Shown: in pieces, positions 57,047 through 64,000 of the stretch | How the letters are laid out: each line of letters starts with the position of its first letter | How positions within the stretch are numbered: the stretch's first letter is position 1 | Origin: Solirubrobacterales bacterium | GTDB taxonomy: Bacteria > Actinomycetota > Thermoleophilia > Solirubrobacterales > 70-9 | Assembly (NCBI GenBank): GCA_017882505.1 | Contig: JADGPJ010000002.1 | Location: 17,073 to 81,072 of the forward strand | Length of the DNA stretch: 64,000 nt | Reading direction: 5' to 3' | Notes under the pieces: model-generated | What the model saw: only the letters and a program-made list of their open reading frames with translations | The model's database searches: none | What the model was told of the DNA's origin: nothing | Made by a program: the position numbers and the translations under genes

Positions 57047-58600
57047 GTGCGCAGGTGCTGCCGATACCACCAGGTGACAACCGCCGGACCGGCACCGCAA
57101 ACCGCGAGCACGCGCGCTCTGCGCATCGCGATCGGGGCATTGCTTTTCGGCGGCGCGGCCCTGGTGGCCCTCCACGACTGGCTCGGTATCGGCGGCTCCA
57201 GCCTCGACTCGACCGTCAATGGACCTCTGTACGACGCGGTGATCGCCAGCGCCGGCGTCGCCTGCCTCCTCAAGGCGCGCGGGGCCGGCCGCGAGCGTTC
57301 CGCCTGGCTGGCGATCTCAGCGGCGATCTTCGCCTGGGCCGCCGCCGAGGTCTACTGGGCCGCGTTCATCGAAAACGACCCCTCGGCCCCGTACCCCTCT
57401 CCCGCCGACATCGGCTATCTCGCCTTCTATCCGCTGGCGGCGACCAGCGTCTACCTGCTGATCCGCGAAAGGACCCGCGAGTTGGACTGGCGGTTGTGGA
57501 TGGACGGCCTGATCGCGGCACTTGCCACGGCTGCCCTCGGCACCGCGATCGTCTTCGAATACGTCGCCAACCGAGCTACCGGCACCCGGCTTCAGGTCAC
57601 GACGACGCTGGCCTACCCGCTCGGCGACATCCTGATGCTCTCCCTGGTGGTCGGCGTCGTCGCGCTCACCCGCTGGCGACCGGGCCGGATCTGGTTGCTG
57701 CTGCTGGCGGGCCTGGGTGCGCTGGTGGTCGCCGATATCGCCTACACGCTGGAATCGACCGGCGGTGGCGAATTCACCTCGTACTGGATCGAACCGATCT
57801 ACCTGCTCGGGGCGGTCTTCCTCGGCGCCGAGGCCTGGCAGGCGCAGACCGCAGAGATCCAGCCCGCCGCCCGCTTCGACGGCTGGCGCGAGCTGATGGT
57901 CCCGGTCTTCTTCACGGCCGTGATGATCGGGCTGTTCGCGATTCAGTATTCGAGGGGATCCACCCGACTGTCGGTGATGCTGACGGGGGCGACGATGCTC
58001 GCGGTCGTCGCCCGGCTGGCGATCGGCGTGCGGGAGAACAAGCGCCTGCTCGAACAGGTGCAGACCGATCACCTGACCGGGCTCGGCAACCAGGGGCGGA
58101 TGCAGGTGGACCTGGAGGCCCGCTGCGGGCGGGCTGCCGAAGAGCCGGTGACCCTGCTCCTGCTCGACCTCAACGGCTTCAAGCGCTTCAACGACACCTT
58201 CGGCCACCCGGCCGGCGACGAGATGCTGGCTCGATTGGGCCGCCAGCTGAGAGCGGCCGTCAGCGGCAACGGATTCGCCTACCGCGTCGGCGGCGACGAG
58301 TTCGCGGTCCTGATCGACGGCGACGCCGAGGATGAGGACCGCGTCGGCAAGCGAGCGGCGGAAGCCCTTACCGCGCGCGGAAGGGGCTTCGAGGTAGGAG
58401 CCTCCTGGGGAGCGGTCTCGATTCCCGCCGAAGCCGATACTCCAAGCGCCGCGATGCGGCTCGCCGACGTGCGGATGTACGCGCAGAAGGAGTCGCGCCG
58501 TCTCGCCGAGCCCGGCGAGTTCGACGAGCTCACCGCCGCCGAACTGCAGGTGGGCTCAGAGCTTCCGCGAGACGGAAAAGCCGTCGAGAAGCAAGAGTAG
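57047..58600 (+). CDS. Membrane-bound diguanylate cyclase (GGDEF)
   Basis: 517 residues. The N-terminal half has about eight membrane helices spread over residues 20-330 of no recognised sensor family. A short linker with [19 protein letters not shown] leads to the GGDEF domain (about 350-500), with [15 protein letters not shown], the cyclic-di-GMP synthesis motif. No inhibitory RxxD is seen right upstream. No EAL domain. Start ambiguous: GTG 57047 or GTG 57074, neither with a well-placed SD. The 3' end overlaps the convergent TetR gene by 45 bp. No obvious effector is encoded nearby. Confidence 0.9.
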   Translation: MRRCCRYHQVTTAGPAPQTASTRALRIAIGALLFGGAALVALHDWLGIGGSSLDSTVNGPLYDAVIASAGVACLLKARGAGRERSAWLAISAAIFAWAAAEVYWAAFIENDPSAPYPSPADIGYLAFYPLAATSVYLLIRERTRELDWRLWMDGLIAALATAALGTAIVFEYVANRATGTRLQVTTTLAYPLGDILMLSLVVGVVALTRWRPGRIWLLLLAGLGALVVADIAYTLESTGGGEFTSYWIEPIYLLGAVFLGAEAWQAQTAEIQPAARFDGWRELMVPVFFTAVMIGLFAIQYSRGSTRLSVMLTGATMLAVVARLAIGVRENKRLLEQVQTDHLTGLGNQGRMQVDLEARCGRAAEEPVTLLLLDLNGFKRFNDTFGHPAGDEMLARLGRQLRAAVSGNGFAYRVGGDEFAVLIDGDAEDEDRVGKRAAEALTARGRGFEVGASWGAVSIPAEADTPSAAMRLADVRMYAQKESRRLAEPGEFDELTAAELQVGSELPRDGKAVEKQE

Positions 58601-59170
58601 GACCGCGGTCACCTCGGCCCGACTGGCCGGATCGTCGGAGCGGGCGACCAGCATCGCCGCCTCGTCGAGCGCACCGAGCAGCAGATGCGCCATCGGCTTC
58701 GCCGGCAGCGGGCGGATCTCCCCCGCCTCGATCGCCGCGGTGAGGCTGGCCTCGATCAGGCCGAGGCCGTTGGCGGCGGCGATCTCGCGCCAGCGATCCC
58801 ATCCCAGCACCGCGGGGGCGTCGTGGAGGGCGATCCGCTGCAGCTCCGGCTCCGCGCACTCGTCGAGGAAGGCCTCGACCCCGGCCTTCATCGCCTCCAG
58901 CGGGCTCTCCAGATCCGAGCCGAGAACGACCCTGGCGACGCGCTCCGTCGACTCGGCCTCGAGCCGCTCGTAGACCGCCTCGAGCAGCTCGGCCTTGCCG
59001 CCGAAGTGGTGGTAGAGGGCGCCACGGGTGACCCCGGCCGCGCGCACGATCTCCTCGGTGCCGACGCCGTCGTAGCCGCGCTCGGTGAAGAGGCGACGGG
59101 CGGCGGCCATCAGCGCCCCCCTGGTGACCTCGGTGCGCTCGGCCTGGCTCCGACGTGGATTATCATTCAT
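58556..59170 (-). CDS. TetR-family transcriptional regulator
   Basis: 204 residues. The N-terminal DNA-binding domain has ALMAAARRLFTERGYDGVGTEEIVRAAGVTRGALYHHFGGKAEL, a textbook TetR helix-turn-helix. The C-terminal ligand domain is helical. Its ATG lies inside the palindrome 59168-59182, so autorepression is likely. Divergent from an alpha/beta hydrolase gene, the probable target. Length normal for the family. Confidence 0.95.
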   Translation of the reverse strand: MNDNPRRSQAERTEVTRGALMAAARRLFTERGYDGVGTEEIVRAAGVTRGALYHHFGGKAELLEAVYERLEAESTERVARVVLGSDLESPLEAMKAGVEAFLDECAEPELQRIALHDAPAVLGWDRWREIAAANGLGLIEASLTAAIEAGEIRPLPAKPMAHLLLGALDEAAMLVARSDDPASRAEVTAVLLLLLDGFSVSRKL

Positions 59171-59182
59171 ACAGTCTGTATG
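59168..59182. promoter_or_regulatory. TetR operator palindrome
   Basis: CATACAGTCTGTATG is a perfect 7-1-7 palindrome in the 20-bp gap between divergent starts. It covers the TetR start codon and ends 8 bp before the hydrolase ATG. This is a typical size and place for a TetR-family site controlling both genes. Confidence 0.8.
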
Positions 59183-59190
59183 TTATTGAG

Positions 59191-60036
59191 ATGAGCACTG
59201 ATGCGAGCCAGCGTAAGGAAATCGACCTGCCGGCGGGGCGGATTCGGTACCGCGAGGCGGGTACCGGCAAGCCGGTCGTCTTCGTCCACGGCTACCTCGT
59301 CGACGGCCGGCTCTGGGACGGTGTAGTCGACAGGCTCGCCGATCGCTTCCGCTGCATCGCGCCGGACTGGCCGATGGGCGCGCAGCAGATCGCGATGAAG
59401 CCCGCCGCCGACCTCTCCCCTCCCGGTGTCGCGGCGACGATCGCCAGCCTGCTCGACGCCCTCGACCTCGACGACGTCACGATCGTCGGCAACGACTCCG
59501 GCGGCGCCATGTCCCAGGTTCTGGTCACCCGCCACCCGGAGCGAATCGGCCGCCTCGTTCTCACCAACTGCGACACCCACGAGAACTTCCCCCCCGGGAT
59601 CTTCAAGGCGATGCCGCCGCTGGCCAAGCTGCCCGGCGGGATGCTGGCCCTCTCGGCGCCGTTCAGGATCGGGGCCGTCGCCCGCCAGGCCTTCAAGCCG
59701 TTCGCCAGGACTCGAATCCCCGACGATCTCGTCGCCTCCTGGATGGAGCCCGCCACCCGTGACCGCGGCGTCATGCACGACCTCAAGAAGGTCACGGTCG
59801 GAATGAACAAGCGCTACACGCTGGAGGCCGCGGCGAAGCTGCGCGGCTCCGAGCTGCCGATCCTGCTGACCTGGGCCCCCGGCGACAAGTACTTCCCGAT
59901 CTCCTACGCGGAACGCCTTGCGGCCGCAGCCGGGAACGCCCGGATCGTCCCGATCGCGGACTCGAAGACGTTCGTTCCGCTCGATCAGCCCCGGCGCCTT
60001 GCCGAGGAGATTGCGCAGTTTGCAGAATCGTCGTAA
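59191..60036 (+). CDS. Alpha/beta hydrolase
   Basis: 281 residues. Oxyanion motif VVFVHGYLVDGRLWDGV, nucleophile region IVGNDSGGAMSQVLV (G-N-D-S-G, so a Gly-x-Asp-Ser-type or haloalkane-dehalogenase-like elbow where Asp or Ser could act), acid region DKYFPISYAERL. In haloalkane dehalogenases the nucleophile Asp is in GxDxG; here GNDSG is compatible with an Asp nucleophile, a point to test. ATG at 59191 is chosen because upstream sequence holds the operator. Probably repressed by the divergent TetR. Confidence 0.85.
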   Translation: MSTDASQRKEIDLPAGRIRYREAGTGKPVVFVHGYLVDGRLWDGVVDRLADRFRCIAPDWPMGAQQIAMKPAADLSPPGVAATIASLLDALDLDDVTIVGNDSGGAMSQVLVTRHPERIGRLVLTNCDTHENFPPGIFKAMPPLAKLPGGMLALSAPFRIGAVARQAFKPFARTRIPDDLVASWMEPATRDRGVMHDLKKVTVGMNKRYTLEAAAKLRGSELPILLTWAPGDKYFPISYAERLAAAAGNARIVPIADSKTFVPLDQPRRLAEEIAQFAESS

Positions 60037-60240
60037 CGGCCGATACGAACACGCGTTCCCAAAAACCCGCAAAGTGCATGTTTTCGTCCGACCGGGGGTG
60101 GAATCTTTCCCAAACCCCCTACAGGACGGAGAGCTGGTGGCCAAGCAAATCTTCGACCAGGACCGGCCCAGGAGCACCATGGCACAGCAACTCGACGAAG
60201 CCTTCGCGGGCTGCGAGGTGTGGACGCTGGCACCGCCGAC
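60037..60240. other. Intergenic stretch without a convincing gene
   Basis: 204 bp between the hydrolase and the deacetylase stops. A short GTG frame from 60133 on the plus strand (VAKQIFDQDRPRSTMAQQLD) has protein-like composition and a GGAG 5 nt upstream, but it would run on through the convergent deacetylase's antisense. It may be the remnant of a lost gene. No terminator hairpin was identified. Confidence 0.35.
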
Positions 60241-60942
60241 TCAGCGGCGGAGCAGCCTCGATTTCAGTCCCCGTGCCTCGAGCTCCTCGAGGATCCTCGG
60301 CAGCGCCGCGGTGGTGCGCACCCAGGAGCCCGGCGCGCTGTAGTAGTCCGCATCGTGCAGCAGCAGGATGTCCCCGGCCCGGGCGCCGGCGGTGAGCCGA
60401 CGCGTGATTGACGCCGGGGTCGCCCGCCGTGCCCAGTCCCTGCCCCACTGCGACCACAGCACCGGCCGCCAACCGCGAGCGCGAATCGCGCGCAGGCCGA
60501 TCGCGCTGAAGATCCCGTAGGGGGGCCGGTAGTCGGCGATCGCCTGGCCGCTCGCCTCCTCGATCACGGCCCGGGCGCGTTCAGCGTCCTCGAGCAGCGC
60601 CCGCCCCCCCAGTCTCAGCTGGTTGCGGTGGCGGTGGCAGTGCAGCTCGACCCGGTGCCCGCCGGCGACGATCTCGGCGGCCAGTGCCGGCCGTCGCTCG
60701 ACCTGCTCCCCGGCGAGGAAGAAGGTGGCCTTGGCTCCGGCCTCGCGCAGCGTCTCGAGCACCGCCGGGGTCCCCTGCGGGTGGGGGCCGTCGTCGAAGG
60801 TCAGGGCGACCCCGTCTCCGCCGTCCTCGCGCAGTTTGATGCCGAGCGAATCCCCGAGGCGCGGGATCACCGGCGCCAGCGCCGGCCCCGCGTAGGCGAC
60901 GGTGGCCGCGGTCAGCCCCGCCCCGGCGGCGGCCCTGATCAA
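60241..60942 (-). CDS. Polysaccharide deacetylase (NodB homology domain)
   Basis: 233 residues. Family motifs: VALTFDDGPHPQGTPAVLE (catalytic and metal Asp), HRVELHCHRHRNQL (metal His cluster), DYRPPYGIFSAIG (RxxPY), and DILLLHDADY near the end. Carbohydrate esterase family 4 removes N-acetyl groups from chitooligomers, peptidoglycan or capsule glycans. The N-terminal Ala-rich segment may act as a signal or anchor. Its start overlaps the stop of the fusion gene. Confidence 0.92.
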   Translation of the reverse strand: MIRAAAGAGLTAATVAYAGPALAPVIPRLGDSLGIKLREDGGDGVALTFDDGPHPQGTPAVLETLREAGAKATFFLAGEQVERRPALAAEIVAGGHRVELHCHRHRNQLRLGGRALLEDAERARAVIEEASGQAIADYRPPYGIFSAIGLRAIRARGWRPVLWSQWGRDWARRATPASITRRLTAGARAGDILLLHDADYYSAPGSWVRTTAALPRILEELEARGLKSRLLRR

Positions 60943-63275
60943 GGAGTCGAGCTCGCCGCGGCTTCTTCGGCCGCGACGGATCCGACCGGGCCGATCGTCT
61001 TGGCGGCGGGCTTGGCCGTCGCCTGCGGGTCGGTGTCGGTGCCGATGTGGATGCGGCTGGTGACCGGTCGCAACGGCTTCAGCGGGCTCTCGCGCTTGAC
61101 GACGGAGAGCATCAGCACCAGCGCGATTGCGGCCAGGATTGCCGCCGCCGCGACCCGCTCGACGCGCAGGCGCCAGACCGGCTGCGGCCGTACCCGCGGC
61201 CGTACCGTCAGCGCCCGCGAGGCGATCGAGGGAAGCGAGGCGAACGAGGAGTCCGGCGACTGGCGCTCGCGGGTGACGTGGCGCAGGACCGACTCCAGCT
61301 CGTGCTCGGAGCGCGCGACCTCGGCCAGGCCAAAGCGTTCGAAGGCGGCGTTGTTCGCTCGCAGGTGGCCGGCCGAGAAGCCATAGGAGACCACGGGGCA
61401 GCCGCGAATGTGGGCCTCGAGGACGGTCAGGCCGGCGGTCGCATGGATCATCGCGTCGGCGGCGGCCATCCAGTCGCTCATCTGCTCGGTGAAGCCGAGG
61501 ACGCGAACGCGGTCGCTGTCGGCGAAGCGCTGCTCGAGCTTCTCGCGGGCGGCTTCGTTGCGGCCGGTGATGCAGACCACGAGCGTGTCGTCGTCGGACA
61601 GCGCCGTCTCGATCGCACCCTCGAGGTCACCGATTCCCCAGCCGCCACCGGAGACCAGAACCATCCGCGCGTGCGCCGGCACATCGAGCGCCTCGCGGGC
61701 GTCGCGACGGGTGCGCGGCATCAGGAACTCACGCGAGATCGGCGGCCGCACCCACTCGACGGTGCCGGGGCCGACCAGCCTCTCGACTTCCTCGATCGAC
61801 TCGGGATGGGTCACGTAGTGGAGGTCGACGCCGGGATGGGCCCAGTAGCGCAAACCGGCGAGATCGGTGATCGCCGATTGGACCGGGATCGCCAGGCGGC
61901 GGTTCTCGCGCAGCATGCCGAGCACCGCGGTCACCCCCGGGTAGGTGGAGATGACGACGTCGGGATCGTGCCGTTCGATCACCCGCATCAGGCCGCGGCC
62001 GGACAGCAGGTAGCCGAGGTGATGGAAGAGCCAGCGCGCCGGGGCGAACTTGGTGATCATCCAGTACTGAACGTCGAACATCCACGGCATCCAGCGAAAG
62101 GTCACTTTCGAGCCGTTGCGCAACACCGAGGCACTGATCTTGCCCATCGCCTCGAGGCCGTTCTCGATCGTGACTTCGGCGTCCGGGATCTCTTCTTCGA
62201 GGTCGGCTTTGATGATCCGCGCCGGCAGGTCGTGGCCCTCGCCGATGTCAGCGGTGAGGACGAGGACGCGCGGCGGGCGCTCCTCCTCGCGGGCGGCGCC
62301 GGCGAGGAGCGCCCCGGCGGCGTGGTCGTTGCCGTTGAGCGACGGCTTTTTGCCCGGGATCGGGTCCGGCGCGCGGGTGCTGCTGCGGACCCATTCGACG
62401 TACTTCTTGACGCCCTCGCGGAAGCTGGTTTCCGCTTTCCAACCGATCTCATCGAGGGCGCGCTGGTTCGAGATCACCTTGCCGGGGAAGTCGCCGGGCC
62501 GCGGCGGGGTGTGGACGATCTCGCAGCCGTCGGTGTTCTCCTGAACCCGCTCGGCGATTTCGAGGATCGTCACGACCTCGTCGCCGGAGAGGTTGTAGGT
62601 GCGGTTCGCGGCCTCGGGCGCCAGCGCGGCGACGATGCCGTCGGCGAGGTCCACGACGTAGATGAAGCTGCGGCTCTGGCTGCCGTCGCCGGCGATCGTC
62701 AGGGCTTTGCCTTCGAAGGCCAGATCGGTGAACTTGGCGACGACGCCGGCGGCGCGGGCGCGGGGCCCGTAGGGGATGCCGAAGCGCAGGACCGTGCTCT
62801 CGAGGTGGTAGAGCTCGGCGTAACCGGCGCAGTAGGTCTCACCGGCGAGCTTGGTCGCCGTGTAGAGGTGGCGCGGCGCCGGGATCAGCGTCTCCTCGCT
62901 GACGTCCTGCTCGACGCAGTCGCTGTACACCCAGGTGGTCGAGCCGTAGACGACGCGGCCGACCTTGGCGCGGCAGGCGGCCTCGAGCACGTTGAGCGTG
63001 CCGCGGGTGTTGACCTCCTCGGCCAGGACCGGGTCGGCGAGCACGTGGGAGACGTCGGCGACCGCCGCCAGGTGGATCACGGCGTCGCAGTCACGCATCG
63101 CCAGGTCGAGGTTGGCGGCGTCGGTGATGCTGCCGGTGAAGGTCTCGACCTCCCGCGGCGAGTGGTAGGGCGAGGCGCTGAGATCGAAGATGCGCGGCGT
63201 GACGCCGCGATCGAGCAGTCGATCGACCACGTGGGAGCCGATAAAGCCCCCTCCTCCGGTTACCAGAACCCTCAT
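60939..63275 (-). CDS. Epimerase/dehydratase - glycosyltransferase fusion protein
   Basis: 778 residues in two enzymatic modules. Residues 1-310 are an extended short-chain dehydrogenase for nucleotide sugars: VLVTGGGGFIGSHVVDRLL, VVYGSTTWVYS, and the catalytic YTATKLAGE (YxxxK). Residues ~335-690 are a MurG/UgtP-like GT-B glycosyltransferase: RVLVLTADIGEGHDLPARII, then LVSGGGWGIGDLEGAI and IHATAGLTVLEAHIRGCPVVSYG. A TM helix lies near 715-735 and an Ala/Pro-rich tail follows. The join is a Pro/Gly-rich linker at ~310-335 with no stop or frameshift. Makes and probably transfers a modified sugar onto a lipid (inference). Confidence 0.88.
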   Translation of the reverse strand: MRVLVTGGGGFIGSHVVDRLLDRGVTPRIFDLSASPYHSPREVETFTGSITDAANLDLAMRDCDAVIHLAAVADVSHVLADPVLAEEVNTRGTLNVLEAACRAKVGRVVYGSTTWVYSDCVEQDVSEETLIPAPRHLYTATKLAGETYCAGYAELYHLESTVLRFGIPYGPRARAAGVVAKFTDLAFEGKALTIAGDGSQSRSFIYVVDLADGIVAALAPEAANRTYNLSGDEVVTILEIAERVQENTDGCEIVHTPPRPGDFPGKVISNQRALDEIGWKAETSFREGVKKYVEWVRSSTRAPDPIPGKKPSLNGNDHAAGALLAGAAREEERPPRVLVLTADIGEGHDLPARIIKADLEEEIPDAEVTIENGLEAMGKISASVLRNGSKVTFRWMPWMFDVQYWMITKFAPARWLFHHLGYLLSGRGLMRVIERHDPDVVISTYPGVTAVLGMLRENRRLAIPVQSAITDLAGLRYWAHPGVDLHYVTHPESIEEVERLVGPGTVEWVRPPISREFLMPRTRRDAREALDVPAHARMVLVSGGGWGIGDLEGAIETALSDDDTLVVCITGRNEAAREKLEQRFADSDRVRVLGFTEQMSDWMAAADAMIHATAGLTVLEAHIRGCPVVSYGFSAGHLRANNAAFERFGLAEVARSEHELESVLRHVTRERQSPDSSFASLPSIASRALTVRPRVRPQPVWRLRVERVAAAAILAAIALVLMLSVVKRESPLKPLRPVTSRIHIGTDTDPQATAKPAAKTIGPVGSVAAEEAAASSTP

Positions 63276-63343
63276 GAAACCCCTTTCGCGCTTCGCTCAC
63301 TCGCGTTCATCATTACCGGCAGCTTCACTCGCTCGGTCCGCAC

Positions 63344-64000
63344 TCAGGCCTCCTCTTTCGCGCTCAGTGCCGCCTCGCGGCTCTCGGGGCGGTAGTAGAG
63401 CGGGACGCACCAGTGGTTCTCGGCCACCCAGTCGGTGTTCGGCAACTCGTCGGAGCGGCCCATGATCCGGTGGCAGGGTTGGTCGTAGACGCGGCCGGTG
63501 GACTTCTCGATCTCGTCGAAGACGACGTACTTGTAGAAGCCCGAGGTCATCCCCTCGGGGAGCTCGAGCCGCGCCGGGTGAACGGGATCGAGATGCTCGC
63601 GGGCGTACTCGTTCTTCCAGGCGACGATCTCCTCCATCCGCTCGGCCTGAACCAGGGCGAGAGCGGCGGTGAACTCGCTCATCCTGAAGTTGAGGCCGTC
63701 GACCTCGTGCTCGAACTTGCCGTAGTTGCGGAACTTGGAGGCGAACTCGATCAGCTGCTCGTTGCCGGAGACGAGGACGCCACCCTCGCCGGTCGAGACC
63801 GTCTTGGTCGCGTAGAGCGAGTAGACGCCGGCGTCGCCGAAGCCGCCCGGCTTGTCACCGTTCCAGTCGGCGCCGTGGGCGTGAGCGCAGTCCTCGAGCA
63901 GGAAGATCCCGTTCTCGCGGCAGTAGGCGGCGATCCGCTCGGAGTCGAAGGCGATGTGGCCGCCGATGTGGACGAGGATCGCGGCGCGAGGCCTCAGCCG
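63344..64000 (-). CDS. DegT/DnrJ/EryC1 aminotransferase, N-terminus outside window
   Basis: The frame is open from 64000 to the stop at 63344, giving 218 residues of the C-terminal part. PLP-binding Lys is in SLYATKTVSTGEGG, preceded by LLEDCAHAHGADWNG, as in sugar aminotransferases of the DegT family. It ends with VYDQPCHRIMG and CVPLYYRPESREA. It makes an amino-sugar nucleotide, consistent with the epimerase-glycosyltransferase next to it. The protein's first ~150 residues are beyond the window. Confidence 0.92.
   Translation of the reverse strand, partial: RLRPRAAILVHIGGHIAFDSERIAAYCRENGIFLLEDCAHAHGADWNGDKPGGFGDAGVYSLYATKTVSTGEGGVLVSGNEQLIEFASKFRNYGKFEHEVDGLNFRMSEFTAALALVQAERMEEIVAWKNEYAREHLDPVHPARLELPEGMTSGFYKYVVFDEIEKSTGRVYDQPCHRIMGRSDELPNTDWVAENHWCVPLYYRPESREAALSAKEEA

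Noticed and set aside
61047-63395. A 782-codon plus-strand frame over the epimerase-glycosyltransferase gene
   Set aside because: Same antisense artefact; the minus-strand protein has clear catalytic motifs throughout.

Overview
The window looks like a high-GC actinobacterial chromosome segment, probably from the Thermoleophilia / Solirubrobacterales side of the phylum. This is an inference from several signs: an Rpf-like transglycosylase, a CxxHxxC P450-type ferredoxin, ftsEX linked to smpB and ssrA, the prfA-DUF1385-rpmE neighbourhood, GTG and TTG starts, and GC-rich codon use. No phage, IS element, CRISPR array or rRNA was seen. Gene density is very high. No gene-free stretch exceeds about 250 bp apart from the tmRNA locus, and many neighbours overlap by 1-8 nt in the TGATG or ATGA style.

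Layout. 0-5.3 kb: an HD-domain protein (cut by the window edge), an Rpf-like lytic enzyme, a cytochrome P450, an ABC-F ATPase and an OsmC protein. 5.3-7.4 kb: DUF1697 and Mug-type glycosylase genes flank a 46-bp palindrome. They are followed by a decayed peroxiredoxin, tmRNA (ssrA) with a strong terminator, and a truncated flavoprotein remnant. 7.4-14.5 kb: a trans-translation, RNA decay and cell-division run on the minus strand (HhH membrane protein, smpB, RNB exoribonuclease, ctpA, ftsX, ftsE).

14.6-23.2 kb is the most unusual part. A six-gene overlapping operon encodes a Ser/Thr-rich repeat protein, a small membrane protein, ApbE flavin transferase, a heme-b ferric-reductase-like membrane protein, a ferredoxin reductase and a ferredoxin. 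It is divergent from a response regulator / histidine kinase / small membrane protein operon. Next come a UspA-like gene with an in-frame TAG, another small exported protein and an exported CxxCH heme protein. Four small exported or membrane proteins here share a P-[VI]-[VT]-T-x-x-S motif. I read this as a candidate extracytoplasmic electron-transfer system.

23-34 kb: NAD biosynthesis (nadA, nadC) around mutM, an ECF sigma factor coupled to ogt, prfB with a programmed +1 frameshift, secA, short hpf and comF. 34-41 kb: a nucleotide-sugar and cell-wall cluster (two NDP-sugar pyrophosphorylases, phosphoglucose/phosphomannose isomerase, UDP-glucose dehydrogenase, LytR-CpsA-Psr ligase, M20 peptidase). 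41.5-48.7 kb: a complete F-type ATP synthase operon (atpI-B-E-F-H-A-G-D-C), preceded by WecA/TagO-like, DUF354 and glyA genes. 52-57 kb: a lysyl-oxidase-like exported protein, then rpmE, DUF1385, prfA, prmC and a tsaC-like gene. 57-64 kb: a diguanylate cyclase, a TetR/hydrolase divergent pair with a clear operator, and envelope glycan genes (deacetylase, an epimerase-glycosyltransferase fusion, a DegT aminotransferase cut by the window end).
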